From the NCBI GenBank assembly GCA_907163375.1, contig CAJQUW010001671.1:124001-188000 (forward strand): a stretch of DNA of 64,000 nt, given 5' to 3'. Positions 11,995 to 24,190 of this stretch are shown here, piece by piece (within the stretch, counting starts at the first letter, position 1; each line of letters begins with the position of its first letter). Source of the DNA: Prostheceraeus crozeri (lineage: Eukaryota > Platyhelminthes > Polycladida > Euryleptidae). Position numbers and translations under genes: made by a program. Below the pieces are notes generated by a model. It did not search any database. It was not told the DNA's origin and saw only the letters and a list, made by a program, of their open reading frames with translations.

Positions 11995-13040
11995 ATCCCC
12001 GGAATCCCGAAATCCCGGGATTGGAGGTTAAAAATCCAGGCATTGAGAAATTAACAATATAGCTGTATTCTGTCTGAAGAAAGACAGATTGGCGAAGGTG
12101 AAGTTACCAGAAATCAACACACGATGGTTATAGGCTCTTCACATTTCAATATAATCGTCAACGTTACGTTTTCAATAATCCATTAATGAGACTTTTGAAT
12201 TAGGTAGAGACTTAAATTTGAGCTTTTCATTTCCAAAAGCAAACAATATATTAGAGCATGACCAATTTGAAGATGATCATTGCTGGCGAAGTAGGCCTAC
12301 ACAATACCGGGATAAGGAATCGAACTAATCCTCGGGATTGATGAGATCTTTAAGAGGCAAATTGTTCACCAGACTGCAGTATATATTTACATTATTATTC
12401 TGTTTAACTCAATCCCGGGATTAATTTGTTCAGGAAGAATAGTTCTATTTGACCATAGTTGTTATTCACAGCATTAGTTTAGCTTATACAGTAAAAAGAC
12501 ATGTAAAATGATCTTCAATCGCGCAATCCCGAGCTTGGAATTTTGGAATATCTCAATGTGCTAGTGCAATGCATTGATAGTCGTGAATCTTGATTATCTG
12601 ATGCCATTTTATTTTTAGCTACAAATGGTATACTTGTATTTTGTCAATATCGATCCTGGGTCAGAGCTTGTGATACCGAATCCCGGGATCAAGAAAAGCC
12701 GGGAGTTTTAAGCAGGCTATAGTCCCGGGTCTTCACCCTATACCAATCCCAAATCTCTGGAAACTGTAGATTGAAAGTGCCTAATCAGGAATTCGTAACT
12801 GTTTTCTGTAACTCTATTAGTAGCTATATAATTAACTTTGTAAATCGTTATCCATTAGTGCCTAAAGCGAAATAAATTTTAAGTCGATTGCGATATTGTA
12901 AGTAAACCGACTTGCGGCAATTCCAACTTATGGCTATTCTCACATCTCGGTATCCCATATTGTTAACTTACACATGTGATTTGTCACATCACATTTACTG
13001 CTCAACTTAATCCCGGAATCATGTGATCGAGATTTTCCGA
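11995..13040. repeat. Field of AATCCCGGGATT-like palindromes, left part
   Basis: CCCGGGA or one-base variants occur around 11997-12025, 12300-12340, 12413, 12525, 12678, 12720 and 13010, and again beyond the LTR element at 18740-18870; a further set lies at 54590-54650. The spacing is irregular. It looks like a decayed repeat dense in one palindrome, into which the LTR element inserted. Confidence 0.5.
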
Positions 13041-13099
13041 GACTGTGGAATCTCTACCCTGTACATATGATAAGATAAACATAAAGTACGTAAATATAT

Positions 13100-13674
13100 T
13101 GTTGTGTGCTAGGCAGTTTGTCTTCTTGCTTTATTATGCATTTTATTTGTTTTGTGAGAGCAATCTCCATTCCATTGTTAGAGCAATAACTTTTCCGCGG
13201 CATGCATTTCAAGTTCCAATGTCATGCAAAAGTCCAGCTTGTCAGCTATCTACGGTACATGACTGACAACAGACATGTCATGTCATCAGACACTGGATGA
13301 CCAAACAATTGGTAGCTGACCGTGAGCGAATCTTCACAGACGTATTTAACGCGGCATGAACAACGCCCGCGAACGCATTCTGGTCTCTCCAAGCGAAGTT
13401 GTCGGCGAGAGCCGTTGATGGTGTTTCAGCCTATCTTCTATGTGCGAACTATCATCGAACTGCTGCGGACGTGATCACCACGGCTTGTGGTCCTGGAAGA
13501 ATCTGGAGACTCTGTTGGTGCTGTGACTGTCATATAACTGTGAACGTACCATCTGTCCTTGTAAGGACTGTTTGCACCATTTATTTATTTTCACAATATA
13601 ATTTATCCACATTTTTCATTTACATTTTTCAATCATATGTTTTGGGAATATTAAGAAGATAATAACCCGTAACA
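13100..13674 (+). repeat. 5' LTR
   Basis: 575 bases beginning TGTTGTGTGCTAGG and ending CCCGTAACA (TG...CA). It matches 17987-18560 nearly base for base; I count about three differences by eye. Confidence 0.92.
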
Positions 13675-13992
13675 TATTTGGCGACCACGCCAGGACCCAG
13701 CTTTGTTTTCACTGACGCACAGCTCGCCTGAGAGCCGTCGGTTCTTCGAACTACCACTTCTTCCCAGTTAAGGTTCTGAACTTTTTCTTTTTTCGCTTCC
13801 TCGGTCCACTCTTTTTAAGTTAAGTCTTAAGGCTTAATAACTGTAGGCCTAAGCATAAGGCTAAAACTAACCGTGGGCAAGTTTTGAGCTATATATTTCT
13901 CGATTTTTTTTTCGCGTTGTTTGATCTTCCTAAATAAAATTTTCTCGGGTTATTTAATAAGGATTGTTAGGAATTAGCTAAGAACGTAAGAA

Positions 13993-14770
13993 ATGGACTT
14001 CGATGCTAAAGAATTCCTTAAACAATTCAATGAAGCCCCAAATGTGCAACAGCTGAAGGAATTGAAGAAAGCGGAACTATTCGATGTTGGAATCCAGTTG
14101 CAATTGCCAGTTAAGATGACTATGCAAAGGAGCAAATACTCCAGAGAATCAAAGGCATTTCATCGAAGAAGGCAAGATAGAAAAGGATGTCCAAGGAGAG
14201 TTGCCGGAAAATTCCAATGTGTTAGAATTAAAAAAAATAGAATTGGAAGAAAAGCGATTAGAACGAGAACGAGAAGAAAAGCGATTAGAACGAGAAGAAC
14301 GAAGAGAACAAAGGGAGGCAGAAAGAGAACAAAGGGAGGCCGAAAGAGAACAAAGGGAGGCCGAAAGAGATGAATATGCAAAGAGAAATTGAACTAGAGA
14401 GAATAAGAGCGAAAACAGAAACTGAAAAAAGAAAATCAGAAGCATCATTAAAAGAAAATGCATCTATAGTTCCAAAGTTTTCTGAAAGAGACGTGGAACA
14501 ATGTTTCCTGTGTTTTGAGATGGTTGCTGAAACGGCAAACTGGCCAAAAGAAAAATGGACCTTCCTGATGCAGACAGTTTTAACTGGTAAAGCACAAAAG
14601 GCGTATGCAGCCTTACCTAATGGCGATGCCAAAGATTATGAAAAGGCAAAACAAGTAATCCTTGAAGCATATGAGTTGGTGCCAGAAGCCTACCGACAGA
14701 AATTCCGCTCATGGCAAAGAATGAAAGAGCAAAATCATTTACAATTTGCCAAAGATAAAGAAGTCGAGAT
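13993..14770 (+). mobile_element. gag part of the LTR element
   Basis: Begins with a start context shortly after the primer-binding-like site. It carries a long charged E/R/K-rich helical stretch (about 14200-14390), then a capsid-like helical region with FSERDVE and WPKEKW. Fossil sequence; the boundaries are approximate. Confidence 0.6.
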
Positions 14771-14900
14771 AGTGGAAGGTACCTTCATAATTGGTTTAGT
14801 CGATCGAGAAGAAATTCCTATTGAAGGGATCGATTTGATTGTTGGGAACGACTTAGCCGGATGCAAAGTTCAGGTACCACGTATGATAACAGACATGAAA
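14771..14900 (+). mobile_element. Protease remnant of the LTR element
   Basis: Contains GIDLIVGNDLAG, the segment found near the end of the retropepsin domain of many Gypsy elements (D-L-(I/L)-(L/V)-G-N-D-L). Short and approximate. Confidence 0.45.
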
Positions 14901-15269
14901 GAAATTGAAGCAAACGAAGGAGAAATAAAAGATCATGAAGCGAAAGAGAATGAACTGAAAGAGATTGAACTAGCGAAAGAAAGTGAAACAAACAACAGTA
15001 TGTGCCGTCACAAGATCCATGAGTAAGAAAGAGAAATCAGAAAAAGAGAATGAAATTGATGAAAATATTGAAGAGAAAGAAATAACATTCGAAACGAATA
15101 TAGATCGGTGTCAACTAATAAAAGAACAAGAAAGCGATGAAGAATTACAAAACATCTCCGCAGAACTGAACGAGAGTGATAAGAATGAGCGCATTTACTT
15201 TTACAAGCAAAATGGTATCCTATTTCGTTGCTGGAAACCAAGAGAAGCCACTCCTGAAGAAGCATGGCA

Positions 15270-16340
15270 AGAAGTACATCAAATTGTAATACCTAAGTCA
15301 TATCGACAAAAAGTCTTAAGCGTTGCACACGAAAACGTATTAAGTGGTCATCTCGGTGTACGCAAAACTTATTATCGAATATTGAAGCATTTTTACTGGC
15401 CGAAAATGTACAAAGATGTAGCTAACTTCTGTCGAACTTGTCATACATGTCAGATAGTTGGTAAACATCAGTTAGATCCCCCGAAAGCGCCGTTAATTCC
15501 AATCCCTGCGTGCGAAGAACCATTCAGAAATATCATTATTGATTGTGTTGGACCTTTACCACGAACCAAAATGGGACATGAATATCTATTTACAATTGTG
15601 TTCGTCAACCAGATTTCCAGAAGCTATCCCATTGAGAAGCATTAACGCCAAAAATATTTGTTCGGTTTTGATCAATTTCTTTACTATGGTGGGATTACCG
15701 AAAGTCATACGCTCAGATCAAGGCACGAACTTTACATCGAAGATATTTAGTCAAGTGTCAGAAGTACTTGGAGTAAAACATATTTGTTCAACTGCTTATC
15801 ATCCAGAATCTCAAGGTGCGTTAGAACGATTCCATCAAACATTGAAAGTTATGATGAAAACTTACTGTGAAGAACATCAAAAGGACTGGAATTTAGGTAT
15901 ACCAATGCTATTATTTGCCATCCGCGAAACAGTTCAAGATTCACTCGGATTTAGTCCATTTGAATTAATTTACGGTCATGAAGTTAGAGGACCCCTGAAG
16001 TTGATGAAAGAAAATATGCTCAGCGAAGAGAAGAAAAACACGAATTTGTTAGACTACGTGTCTGAGATCAAAGAAAGACTCACTGAGATACAAAAGTCTG
16101 CAAAGGCTAATCTAATAAATTCGCAAAATAAAATGAAGAAGCAATTTGACAGAAACACGAAAGAAAGAACATTTCAGCAAGGTGAAAAAGTACTCTTATT
16201 ATTGCCAATCTCGGGAGATCCGTTGAAGGCAAGGTATCAAGGTCCTTATATGATACAAAAGAAAATAAGTGAAGTCAACTATGTTATAGAAACTCCGGAT
16301 AGAAGAAAGAAACAAAGAATGTGTCACATAAATATGCTCA
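15270..16340 (+). mobile_element. Integrase part of the LTR element
   Basis: An HHCC zinc-binding module (HLGVRKTYYRILKHFYWP, then CRTCHTCQ) is followed by the catalytic core (IIDCVGPLP; IRSDQGTNF; AYHPESQGALERFHQTLK). It ends in a C-terminal basic region with GEKVLLLLP. It lies upstream of RT, the unusual order for the Gypsy class. Confidence 0.85.
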
Positions 16341-16689
16341 AGAAATATCACGACCGAGACGAAGAGTCAACAACTGAGTCAAACCCTTCTGGTGCTGTGC
16401 CGGAGAGTCTGGTGCCAGCTTCGCAGACGAATTTGCCCGCACTGGGTGACATAAAAGAAAATTCTACAGGCACTTCGATCACTATGATTGCGTCAGGGGA
16501 GTCTGCAGCGGCAACATCGCTGACGAACTTGGCATCGCCGGGTGATGCAGAAGAGGAAAATCTTGATAGCCATTTCCAGCATGTCGATTCCGAACAGAAA
16601 GAAAAGATAAAAGAAATAATTAAAGAGCACAAAGGAATATTTTCCGATCATCCGCAAATAACTACGTGGGCAGAACATGATGTCGAATT

Positions 16690-17560
16690 ATCTGAAGAAA
16701 GGCCAATAAAACAGAGTCCGTACAGAATGAATCCAGAGAAGAGAGAAATTATGAAAAAGGAAGTAAAATATCTGAAAGATCATAACATAATAGAAAATAG
16801 CAACAGCAATTGGAGTTCACCATGCATTTTGGTACCAAAACCAGATAAAACTCATCGTTTTTGTACTGATTATAGAAAAGTAAATGAATTGACAATCGCA
16901 GACAATTATCCCTTGCCGAATATCGAGACTTGCATTGAACAAGTAGGAGATTCGAAAATAATCAGCAAGTTTGACTTATTGAAAGGATATTATCAAGTTC
17001 CTTTAACAGAAAGAGCAAAGCGAATTTCAGCCTTCGTCACCGAAGAGGGTTTATTTCAATACAAAGTTATGCCCTTCGGAATGAAAAATGCCGCATCAAC
17101 ATTTCAAAGACTAGCTAATAAAGTCATCGAAGATTTAGACAACTGCGCCGTATATATTGACGACATAATCGTTTATAGTAATGACTGGCCAGATCACTTG
17201 GAACAAATACGAAAATTATTCCAAAGAATCGGCGAGGCCGATTTAACAATCAACCTCAGCAAAAGTGAGATTGGGAAACAGTCGCTAAACTATTTAGGTT
17301 TTGAAATCGGATATGGGAAAATAAAACCTATTATGGCAAAAGTTCAAGCCGTTGTAAATTTTCCTGTACCTAACTCAAGAAAGGAACTAAGAAGATTCCT
17401 TGGTATGGCTGGGTATTATAGAAAATTTTGCAAAAATTACGCAGATGTTGTACACCCTTTGACAAGCCTCACGAGCCCAAAAATAAAATATACTTGGAGT
17501 AATGAATGCCAAGTAGCTTTCGAACAAGTCAAAACAATGTTGGCATCACCACCGATTTTA
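16690..17560 (+). mobile_element. Reverse transcriptase part of the LTR element
   Basis: Shows the Ty3/Gypsy RT series in order: SSPCILVPKPD, FCTDYRKVNELT, FDLLKGYYQVPL, MPFGMKNA, YIDDI (active-site box) and LGFEI, followed by the RKELRRFLGMAGYYR connection. Confidence 0.9.
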
Positions 17561-17589
17561 TCAGTACCTACATTTGAAAAGCCATTCAA

Positions 17590-17950
17590 ATTATGTCGAT
17601 GCTAGCGGCCTTGGTCTTGGTGCATTGTTGGCTCAAGATGATGAGGAAGGGAACGAGCATCCATTATCATATTATTCGAAGAAATTCAATCATTACGAAA
17701 GAAATTACAGTACGATTGAAAAAGAGGGCCTAGCGTTGGTTCAAAGTTTGAAACACTTTGCGTATTTCCTCAAAGGCCGGCGAGCTACTTTTGTTTACAC
17801 AGATCACAATCCGTTAGTTTTCATTAACAGAATGAAAAATGACAATCAGAGACTTTTGATATGGAGTCTGTTGTTACAGGAATATAATATTATCTTTCAA
17901 CATGTACCCGGGAGAGATAACATCATAGCAGATCGTTTGTCGAGAAGTTA
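17590..17950 (+). mobile_element. RNase H part of the LTR element
   Basis: Contains DASGLGLGALLAQ, HPLSYYSKKFNHYERNYST and YTDHNPL, the D/E/D-type RNase H motifs of Gypsy pol. It ends with HVPGRDNIIADRLSR just before the polypurine run and 3' LTR. Confidence 0.88.
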
Positions 17951-17986
17951 AATAAAAATGTGATTTTTATTTTTTTTGATGGGGCG

Positions 17987-18560
17987 TGTTGTGTGCTAGG
18001 CAGTTTGTCTTCTTGCTTTATTATGCATTTTATTGTTTTGTGAGAGCAATCTCCATTCCATTGTTAGAGCAATAACTTTTCCGCGGCATGCATTTCAAGT
18101 TCCAATGTCATGCAAAAGTCCAGCTTGTCAGCTATCTACGGTACATGACTGACAACAGACATGTCATGTCATCAGACAATGGATGACCAAACAATTGGTA
18201 GCTGACCGTGAGCGAATCTTCACAGACGTATTTAACGCGGCATGAACAACGCCCGCGAACGCATTCTGGTCTCTCCAAGCGAAGTTGTCGGCGAGAGCCG
18301 TTGATGGTGTTTCAGCCTATCTTCTATGTGCGAACTATCATCGAACTGCTGCGGACGTGATCACCACGGCTTGTGGTCCTGGAAGAATCTGGAGACTCTG
18401 TTGGTGCTGTGACTCTCATATAACTGTGAACGTACCATCTGTCCTTGTAAGGACTGTTTGCACCATTTATTTATTTTCACAATATAATTTATCCACATTT
18501 TTCATTTACATTTTTCAATCATATGTTTTGGGAATATTAAGAAGATAATAACCCGTAACA
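17987..18560 (+). repeat. 3' LTR
   Basis: 574 bases, TG...CA ends, paired with 13100-13674. The flanking ATAT follows directly. Confidence 0.92.
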
Positions 18561-19707
18561 ATATAGTCACACATACAAGTATGCTGACACAACTGTAATA
18601 TATGGGCTACAATACTATTGAATTAGTAATTCAAAGAAAGACATCGAAAAGAATTCGAAAGTCTTTTCGGTTTCCACTAACGAAGCAGTAAAGCATCTAT
18701 AAGCTACTACCAAGATAAGAACAAATTAATCAATCAGTGATGGGATTTCGGGGTTTGCACAAACCCAAGGAATCCCGGGATTGCAGTCCTTGCGGAGATC
18801 CCATACTATTTACATGCATCTGTGGTTTATAAGAGGATGTCTACGATTCTACTCCATCCCGGGATCCCGAAATCAAGATTTTCTGATTTTCTTGCTCGTC
18901 ATTTGTCTGTAGACAACAATCCCACGAAGTTCATGATCACAGCTGTACCTTGTATTCTAGCTGAGTATCCAAGAGGTACCAATCATTCATCCTAGAGTTC
19001 AAGTAAGACTTTTCAGTCGTGTTGTAGTGTCACTCAGTGAAAGATCAAGTCTATTCTAAACCTAATGTGACTAACTTTGGCGAAATTTGATGATTTTGGA
19101 AAACTTGAAAATGTGGGGGGGGAAGAATAGAAGTACCACATTATGCAATGATTTGTTTCATGGTTTCATCTTATTTCAAAGACGTCATTAAAAAAACAAG
19201 GGATCGGTCTTCTAAGGTCATCAAACAGTTTCATCGCTGACAATTTCACGAGCTGCGAATGTCTCGTGGGCACGACACATAATTAGAGTTGATCACCGTC
19301 TAGAACAAAGAAGTCATGCAATTGAAATGCCAATCACTTACCAATATTCTGTTAACTTTGAACATGAATTTTGACACTCTGATAAAAAAAATTAAAATTT
19401 ATGAACTTAAGAAGTCCTTACTCTCATCAGATTCATTATATCACTGCGATTTATTTGCAGTGTAGAATCGTTTGGGTAGATCGAGAACAATCTGAAATAA
19501 TGACTTTGGTAATAAGCGTCTGTTAACTGACGCCCCGCACACTTAAAGCATGAGGTTTGTTATCAAATGATTTCTTTGATTAGTTATCGCAATACTTGAC
19601 CAAAATTACCGAAATGGACATCGTATTGATCGAAATTTTATGGAGAATGCGATGCCATTAATCATTTTACAATCAGAAGCAAAATTTTATTTTCTAAAAT
19701 GAAAGAA

Positions 19708-19745
19708 CCGCAGTTGAAATGGGTTCAGATCCATTTCAACTGCGG
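19708..19745. repeat. Perfect hairpin, 15-bp stem and 8-base loop
   Basis: CCGCAGTTGAAATGG is followed by an eight-base loop and its exact inverse CCATTTCAACTGCGG. A GGCCCGTTCAGACAGAGC-like border (inverted, about 19840-19866) lies downstream, which suggests one end of an old MITE. Confidence 0.7.
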
Positions 19746-21098
19746 CAAACCGCATCGTGTTTGAACGACATCTCCGATTTTGTACTGAGTTTAATGATAG
19801 AATTCGAGAAGTCATTTAGCTCGGCAGAAAATAGCCGCAAAAACGTGCTCTGTCTGAACGGGCCTTAATAATCTTTCCTATGGGAAGAAATAAATATTCA
19901 AATCAAACGTCACGCTGATAAATCTATTGACTTGGAATAATTGTTCAACATATTTAAGTGTTCAAAATATTTTCAATGTTTGGAAAATTGCGATTTTATG
20001 ACACCTGTCACTGACTAAACTTCAGTTAGTTTTGAGTACCTTTATTTTTCACTCGATTTCAATAAGAAATGAGTTTGATTTGATGATAAAGCTGTTGATC
20101 AAAACTGTTGTAGTTCTATGCGCTGTCATGGCTCATGGATCTCAATCATTTCTGTCGCAAAATACTGAATCTATTTTAAAATAGTGGGGACATAAAAGTC
20201 AAATTTATCGTGCATTATTATTATTATATCAATATAGTCAAAAGTCATAAAATGTTTATTTCCAAGAACATTGGAAAACAGGAGCATCTATGCTCACATG
20301 ATATGCACAAAAACATAACTTGATGGCAGAAAACAGCGTGCGGTCATATGTATGTGAATATATTTTTATCACTTGACTCTGTTCTTGAAATTATTTGGGA
20401 AAGTAAATTCCGTGAAGGCCAATTAAAAGCCTAATTTGATAGCCAAAATTGTGCATATGAATCAATATTTATTCAATTGCTCCCTTATTTAGTTTATTAA
20501 GGGCCTTCATTTCAAATCTTTCCACGTTCACTGTCATCAAATCTGGTCCAAATTTGCATTGGCAAATTGCAATAGATAGCTCTTTGATGAAAATGAGAAA
20601 CATGTATCATACATGTCCATATCAACCCGATTTCAAAAAATAATTTCGAACACTTCAAAATCCATGAAGCTTGAATGTTGCATACAATTAACTATGCAAT
20701 ATGAACAAGATGACTACGAAGTAACTTATTCCTGGAAAACATGAATAATTGTGCATAGAAACCATTGTTTTTCAAAATTTTGGTTTGACTGTAATGAAAG
20801 TCATTTGCAAAATATTTTACTTCACGGAAAACTAAGCTTATAAAAATATGTCAAAATTCGTGTCATCTAATAAGAGTACATGTCAATAATTATTTTTGGG
20901 TAATTTTCAAGCAAAGTTTTATTTCATTTCTAATAACTGGTTCATTGCGCATAGCTCTCAAAGAAAAAATATCAAACTGTGTCCACATCACCACCTTATG
21001 ACTATATGCAGGTGCAATGGCTTCATTGTGAATTTGTTTCACGTGTCTCCTTAAATAATTTTTGGCCAATGCAATTTTTATTTTTAGTAGAAACAGAG

Positions 21099-21164
21099 TT
21101 TTGTCGACTTGCTTCGAGCATTCTCTTTGGGGAAGCCATGAATTCTTGAAGCAAGTCGACAAAA
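21099..21164. repeat. 17-bp perfect inverted repeat, then CACGTGGA-type repeats
   Basis: TTTTGTCGACTTGCTTC (21099-21115) and GAAGCAAGTCGACAAAA (21148-21164) are exact inverses around a 32-base loop. From 21187 to 21350 degenerate TCCACGTGGA / TCCACGTCGAATTC motifs recur in both orientations, like a foldback element. Confidence 0.6.
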
Positions 21165-23439
21165 ATTTGTTTTTACGCAAATTCGTGATGTTTCCACGTG
21201 GATGATATAGGTACAGTTTCACGTTGATACCAGGTGGATTCGATGTCGATTTCATGGGTATAAATCCACGTCGAATTCACGTGGAGAGCCGGGTCAAAGT
21301 AATACGTAGAATCGATATAGCAATTCCGAAGTCGAATCCACGCGGAATTTTTCACCGGGATGTGACCCACACATGAACCACTTTGGTAGAAAGATCAAAT
21401 TTTACAGAAACCTCCAACAACTCAGATTAGCATGCCCTCAACTTTCCATCCGAGTTTGATTTTGGCTTATCTGATTTCGTATATTCAAACTGTCGGGAAA
21501 AATTTTAAAATCATATTCAAAGCTCCCCGCCCTCCCTACGGTGTGCATTTTGGCACTCACTTGCCTATACATATGTTATTTAATAATCAATTGCTTTAAT
21601 TACATGCATACTCTCATTTAATAAAGGACTCGGCAAAATCAGTAAACAAAATAAGAAAAGTTCTTGAGAGATATGATATGGCAAATGCCTGGCTTTTTAC
21701 TCTTCATCGACGGTCATTTTTACGTCTTTTAAAATACAAACTCTCAAACAAATCACATGTAAAAATAATTTCATATCTGAAAATGATTACAATGGCTGTT
21801 AGAATAACATGTAAGACGAACAAGCCTTCTTATGGAAAGAAATTATAATTATTCAAACGCAGCGTCAAAGTTGCCATATTTATCCACTTGGAATAGTTGC
21901 TACACACTTAATATTCATGGTGTCTGGTACGGTTACCAGTCATTTAAAAGACAATTCAAAGGTACTGTCATCGAACATTGTGCATCTTCAAGAACATATC
22001 ATTCATTGACTTTCAAATGATTGTAAAAATGTACCATGGCTTATTAAAAGTAATACAAAAGTAATGGAATGCCAAGTTAGCTTGTTTTAGTTTTATAACC
22101 AAAAATCCAATTAATTTCTGACTTCTTCACGAAGTTATCTTCATGAAATGTAAATTAGTGTCAAAAACTTCAATACTAAGTTCCCTGATGATAGCTCTTT
22201 GAAGAAGTCAGAAAAAATTCTGATGCAGACTTAGAATAATATAATAAGTTGCATTGGTAATCCTTTTACTTTGAACTATACCTTTTAAGTGGCATTCAAT
22301 AAGTGATTAAGGTAATATTAGTACATTTGGCATCAACAGTTGACCAAACGTTACAGAAAAAAATGCCATGAAACATTAATTTTCATGTTCGTATCAATAA
22401 TCTAATCGCAAAAAGTCGAGATCTCGGCACTGTAATTTCGAGATCTCGAACGCCTAAAAATTGGTCGGGATGTCGACATCTCGGCAATCGAGATCTCCAG
22501 ATTGAATTTAGTCATAGTATAGAGGTAGGACCAGCACCATATATTTTTGACATATTTTTACGCGAGTGAGACATTCATGAAAAGTCTTGATGTATACCAG
22601 TTATCGGGACTCGTTATTAGCCATAACACTTTAGATCAATTTGGGGTGGTGATATGAAGCATGAAAATTATATAAACTGATTTAGTTGCATAGAATTAGA
22701 TACTTGCTATTTCTTTTTATTGCAACCTGGTTGAAAGAAGTGTTCATTGAAATGGATAGGATGAACATGAAATTCGATCATCTGGCCATCATCTCAAGCC
22801 GAGTTGAGCAAAGATAATGTCTATTCTCCATTGTCTTTGGCGTTGTGAGAGAGGGAATGAGTGCGGTCCCAGCATAGATATTAGAACCAACGGCACCTTT
22901 CACCAGGAAAAAATCTCCGGAAGAATTGCTTACCACAACTGAATGCTGATATAGATGAGAGAGAGAGAATGTACTAAGTTGGCCATGGGCAAGTCTATTT
23001 TTATTCCGGGTTGGCTAAAATCTCAATTGTTGAAAAAATAGTGTGAATATGTTAATTGTTTATCATTAGCCTATACATTCTGAAATTATTCCATTGGACT
23101 CGATTTTACTGCAACATTCCATCAAATTTTCCATGTATCGGTATGCGATTCTTTTGGATGACCATATGATTCCTAATTATAAATGCAAATGTCTTCTCGA
23201 ATAGACCTGTACTCAAAGTGTAAATATTGTATATATATATAATTGTGAAATGTATATGCATTGCAATATTGCATATATTCAGATAATGTGTATTATATTC
23301 ATGTATTAGTTATAAATTGTGTAAAAGCAATGAATTGTGCTAAAATGTGTAACTTTTGGAATTTTAAAATTTGATCAAAATCTTCATCACTAACATATTT
23401 GGACATTGCGCGCTTGTCTTAAATACATGTAACTAAGTG

Positions 23440-23505
23440 ATAAAAAAGCCTGTAGCTTATCATAGATTTGGTGCGTCTGAATGCGTCAGATGGTTCGAGT
23501 CCATC
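23440..23505 (+). repeat. tRNA-like fragment with a paired T arm
   Basis: GATGG-TTCGAGT-CCATC forms a perfect 5-bp T stem with a canonical loop (about 23489-23505). A GTAGCTTATC A-box-like stretch lies about 40 bases upstream, but no convincing D or anticodon stem can be drawn. Likely a tRNA pseudogene or SINE head. Confidence 0.35.
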
Positions 23506-23794
23506 ATTCTCTCGGCTCTAGGGCTGTCTTCAGAGAATTTGGAAGGGCGCTATGCTTGGATGCATCGATAATAGCATATACATATCTCGTCAGAAAACTG
23601 GTCACATAAACTCGCCATTACTCGGTATTGAAGTCAATCGAATGCATGAAAATGAGAGACTGCAAGAACTAGAAATAAGAGAAATTCTATTAATTAGTAT
23701 GTATAATTCCTTTCGTGATCCATCACGACCATCATGCTGCTAAAAATATTTGTAAAAGTAGTCAAAATACGGAATATCACGCCAGATAATTCAA

Positions 23795-23882
23795 CTGTCA
23801 CTTAACTGACACTTTGCTGTCACTTTGCTGACACTTTGCTGTCACTTTGCTGTCACTTTGCTGACACTTTGGTGACACTTGG
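23795..23882. repeat. 11-bp minisatellite, about eight units
   Basis: Tandem units CTGTCACTTTG / CTGACACTTTG with few variants, adjoining the downstream (3') side of the minus-strand Penelope-like fragment. Confidence 0.85.
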
Positions 23883-24190
23883 CTAGCAAATAGTCAGACA
23901 AATGACTGTACATTAACTGACACCGGTCAACTAGTGTAGTTTGGCCTACGTACTGCAAACCCTTACACGAAATGAGATAAATAACGTTTTTTGTTTTACA
24001 ATTGAATTTACCCGTCTTATCGAACAAGAACTTTCCACCTGTACTAAAGCTAGTGAATGAAGTAGATGAATCAAAAGCATTACAACATAAACACCTATTG
24101 GTCTGACAAGCCTTGAGAGACGTTTGGTTGGTGGACGTTACCCAATCCTTCGCACTAACACTATATCCTTTATTAGACTTTGAACCCATA
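23883..24190 (-). pseudogene. Penelope-like element fragment (Cys-rich linker and GIY-YIG start)
   Basis: The minus-strand peptide shows CQTNRCLCC, a spacer, NCKTKNVIYLISC, then LQYVGQTTLVDR. This is the Cys-rich linker and beginning of a GIY-YIG endonuclease as found at the C-terminus of Penelope-like retroelement proteins (VIYLI-C...QYVGQT). It is far shorter than the full protein, no RT part adjoins it, and the endonuclease is cut off. It belongs to a different lineage from the element at 47575-50760, whose linker differs. Confidence 0.65.

Larger units (their letters stand above)
13100..18560 (+). mobile_element. Gmr1-like Ty3/Gypsy LTR retrotransposon, broken but young
   Basis: A 5.46-kb element bounded by two near-identical LTRs and a 4-bp ATAT target duplication (13096-13099, 18561-18564). 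A primer-binding-like TGGCGACCACGCC lies just after the 5' LTR, and a purine run GATGGGGCG precedes the 3' LTR. Internal parts run gag, a protease remnant, integrase, reverse transcriptase, RNase H. Integrase before RT is the Ty1/copia-like order inside a Ty3/Gypsy element, characteristic of the Gmr1 group. The reading frame is interrupted about five times, so this copy looks dead. LTR divergence of about three differences in 574 bases marks a recent insertion. Confidence 0.9.
18561..23439. other. No gene recognised; scattered palindromes
   Basis: 4.9 kb without a supportable gene. The right part of the CCCGGGA field lies at 18740-18870. A perfect 15-bp hairpin lies at 19708-19745 and a 17-bp one at 21099-21164. 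CACGTGGA-type repeats occupy 21187-21350, and GAGATCTC palindromes 22420-22500. All open frames are short and without recognisable domains. Confidence 0.45.

Noticed and set aside
13399-13662. Repeated 87-codon frame in each LTR as a gene
   Set aside because: It lies wholly inside the LTRs and occurs twice for that reason; no family is recognised.
20890-21255. 121-codon minus-strand frame as a gene
   Set aside because: It crosses the 17-bp hairpin and CACGTGGA repeats, has low-information sequence and no domain.
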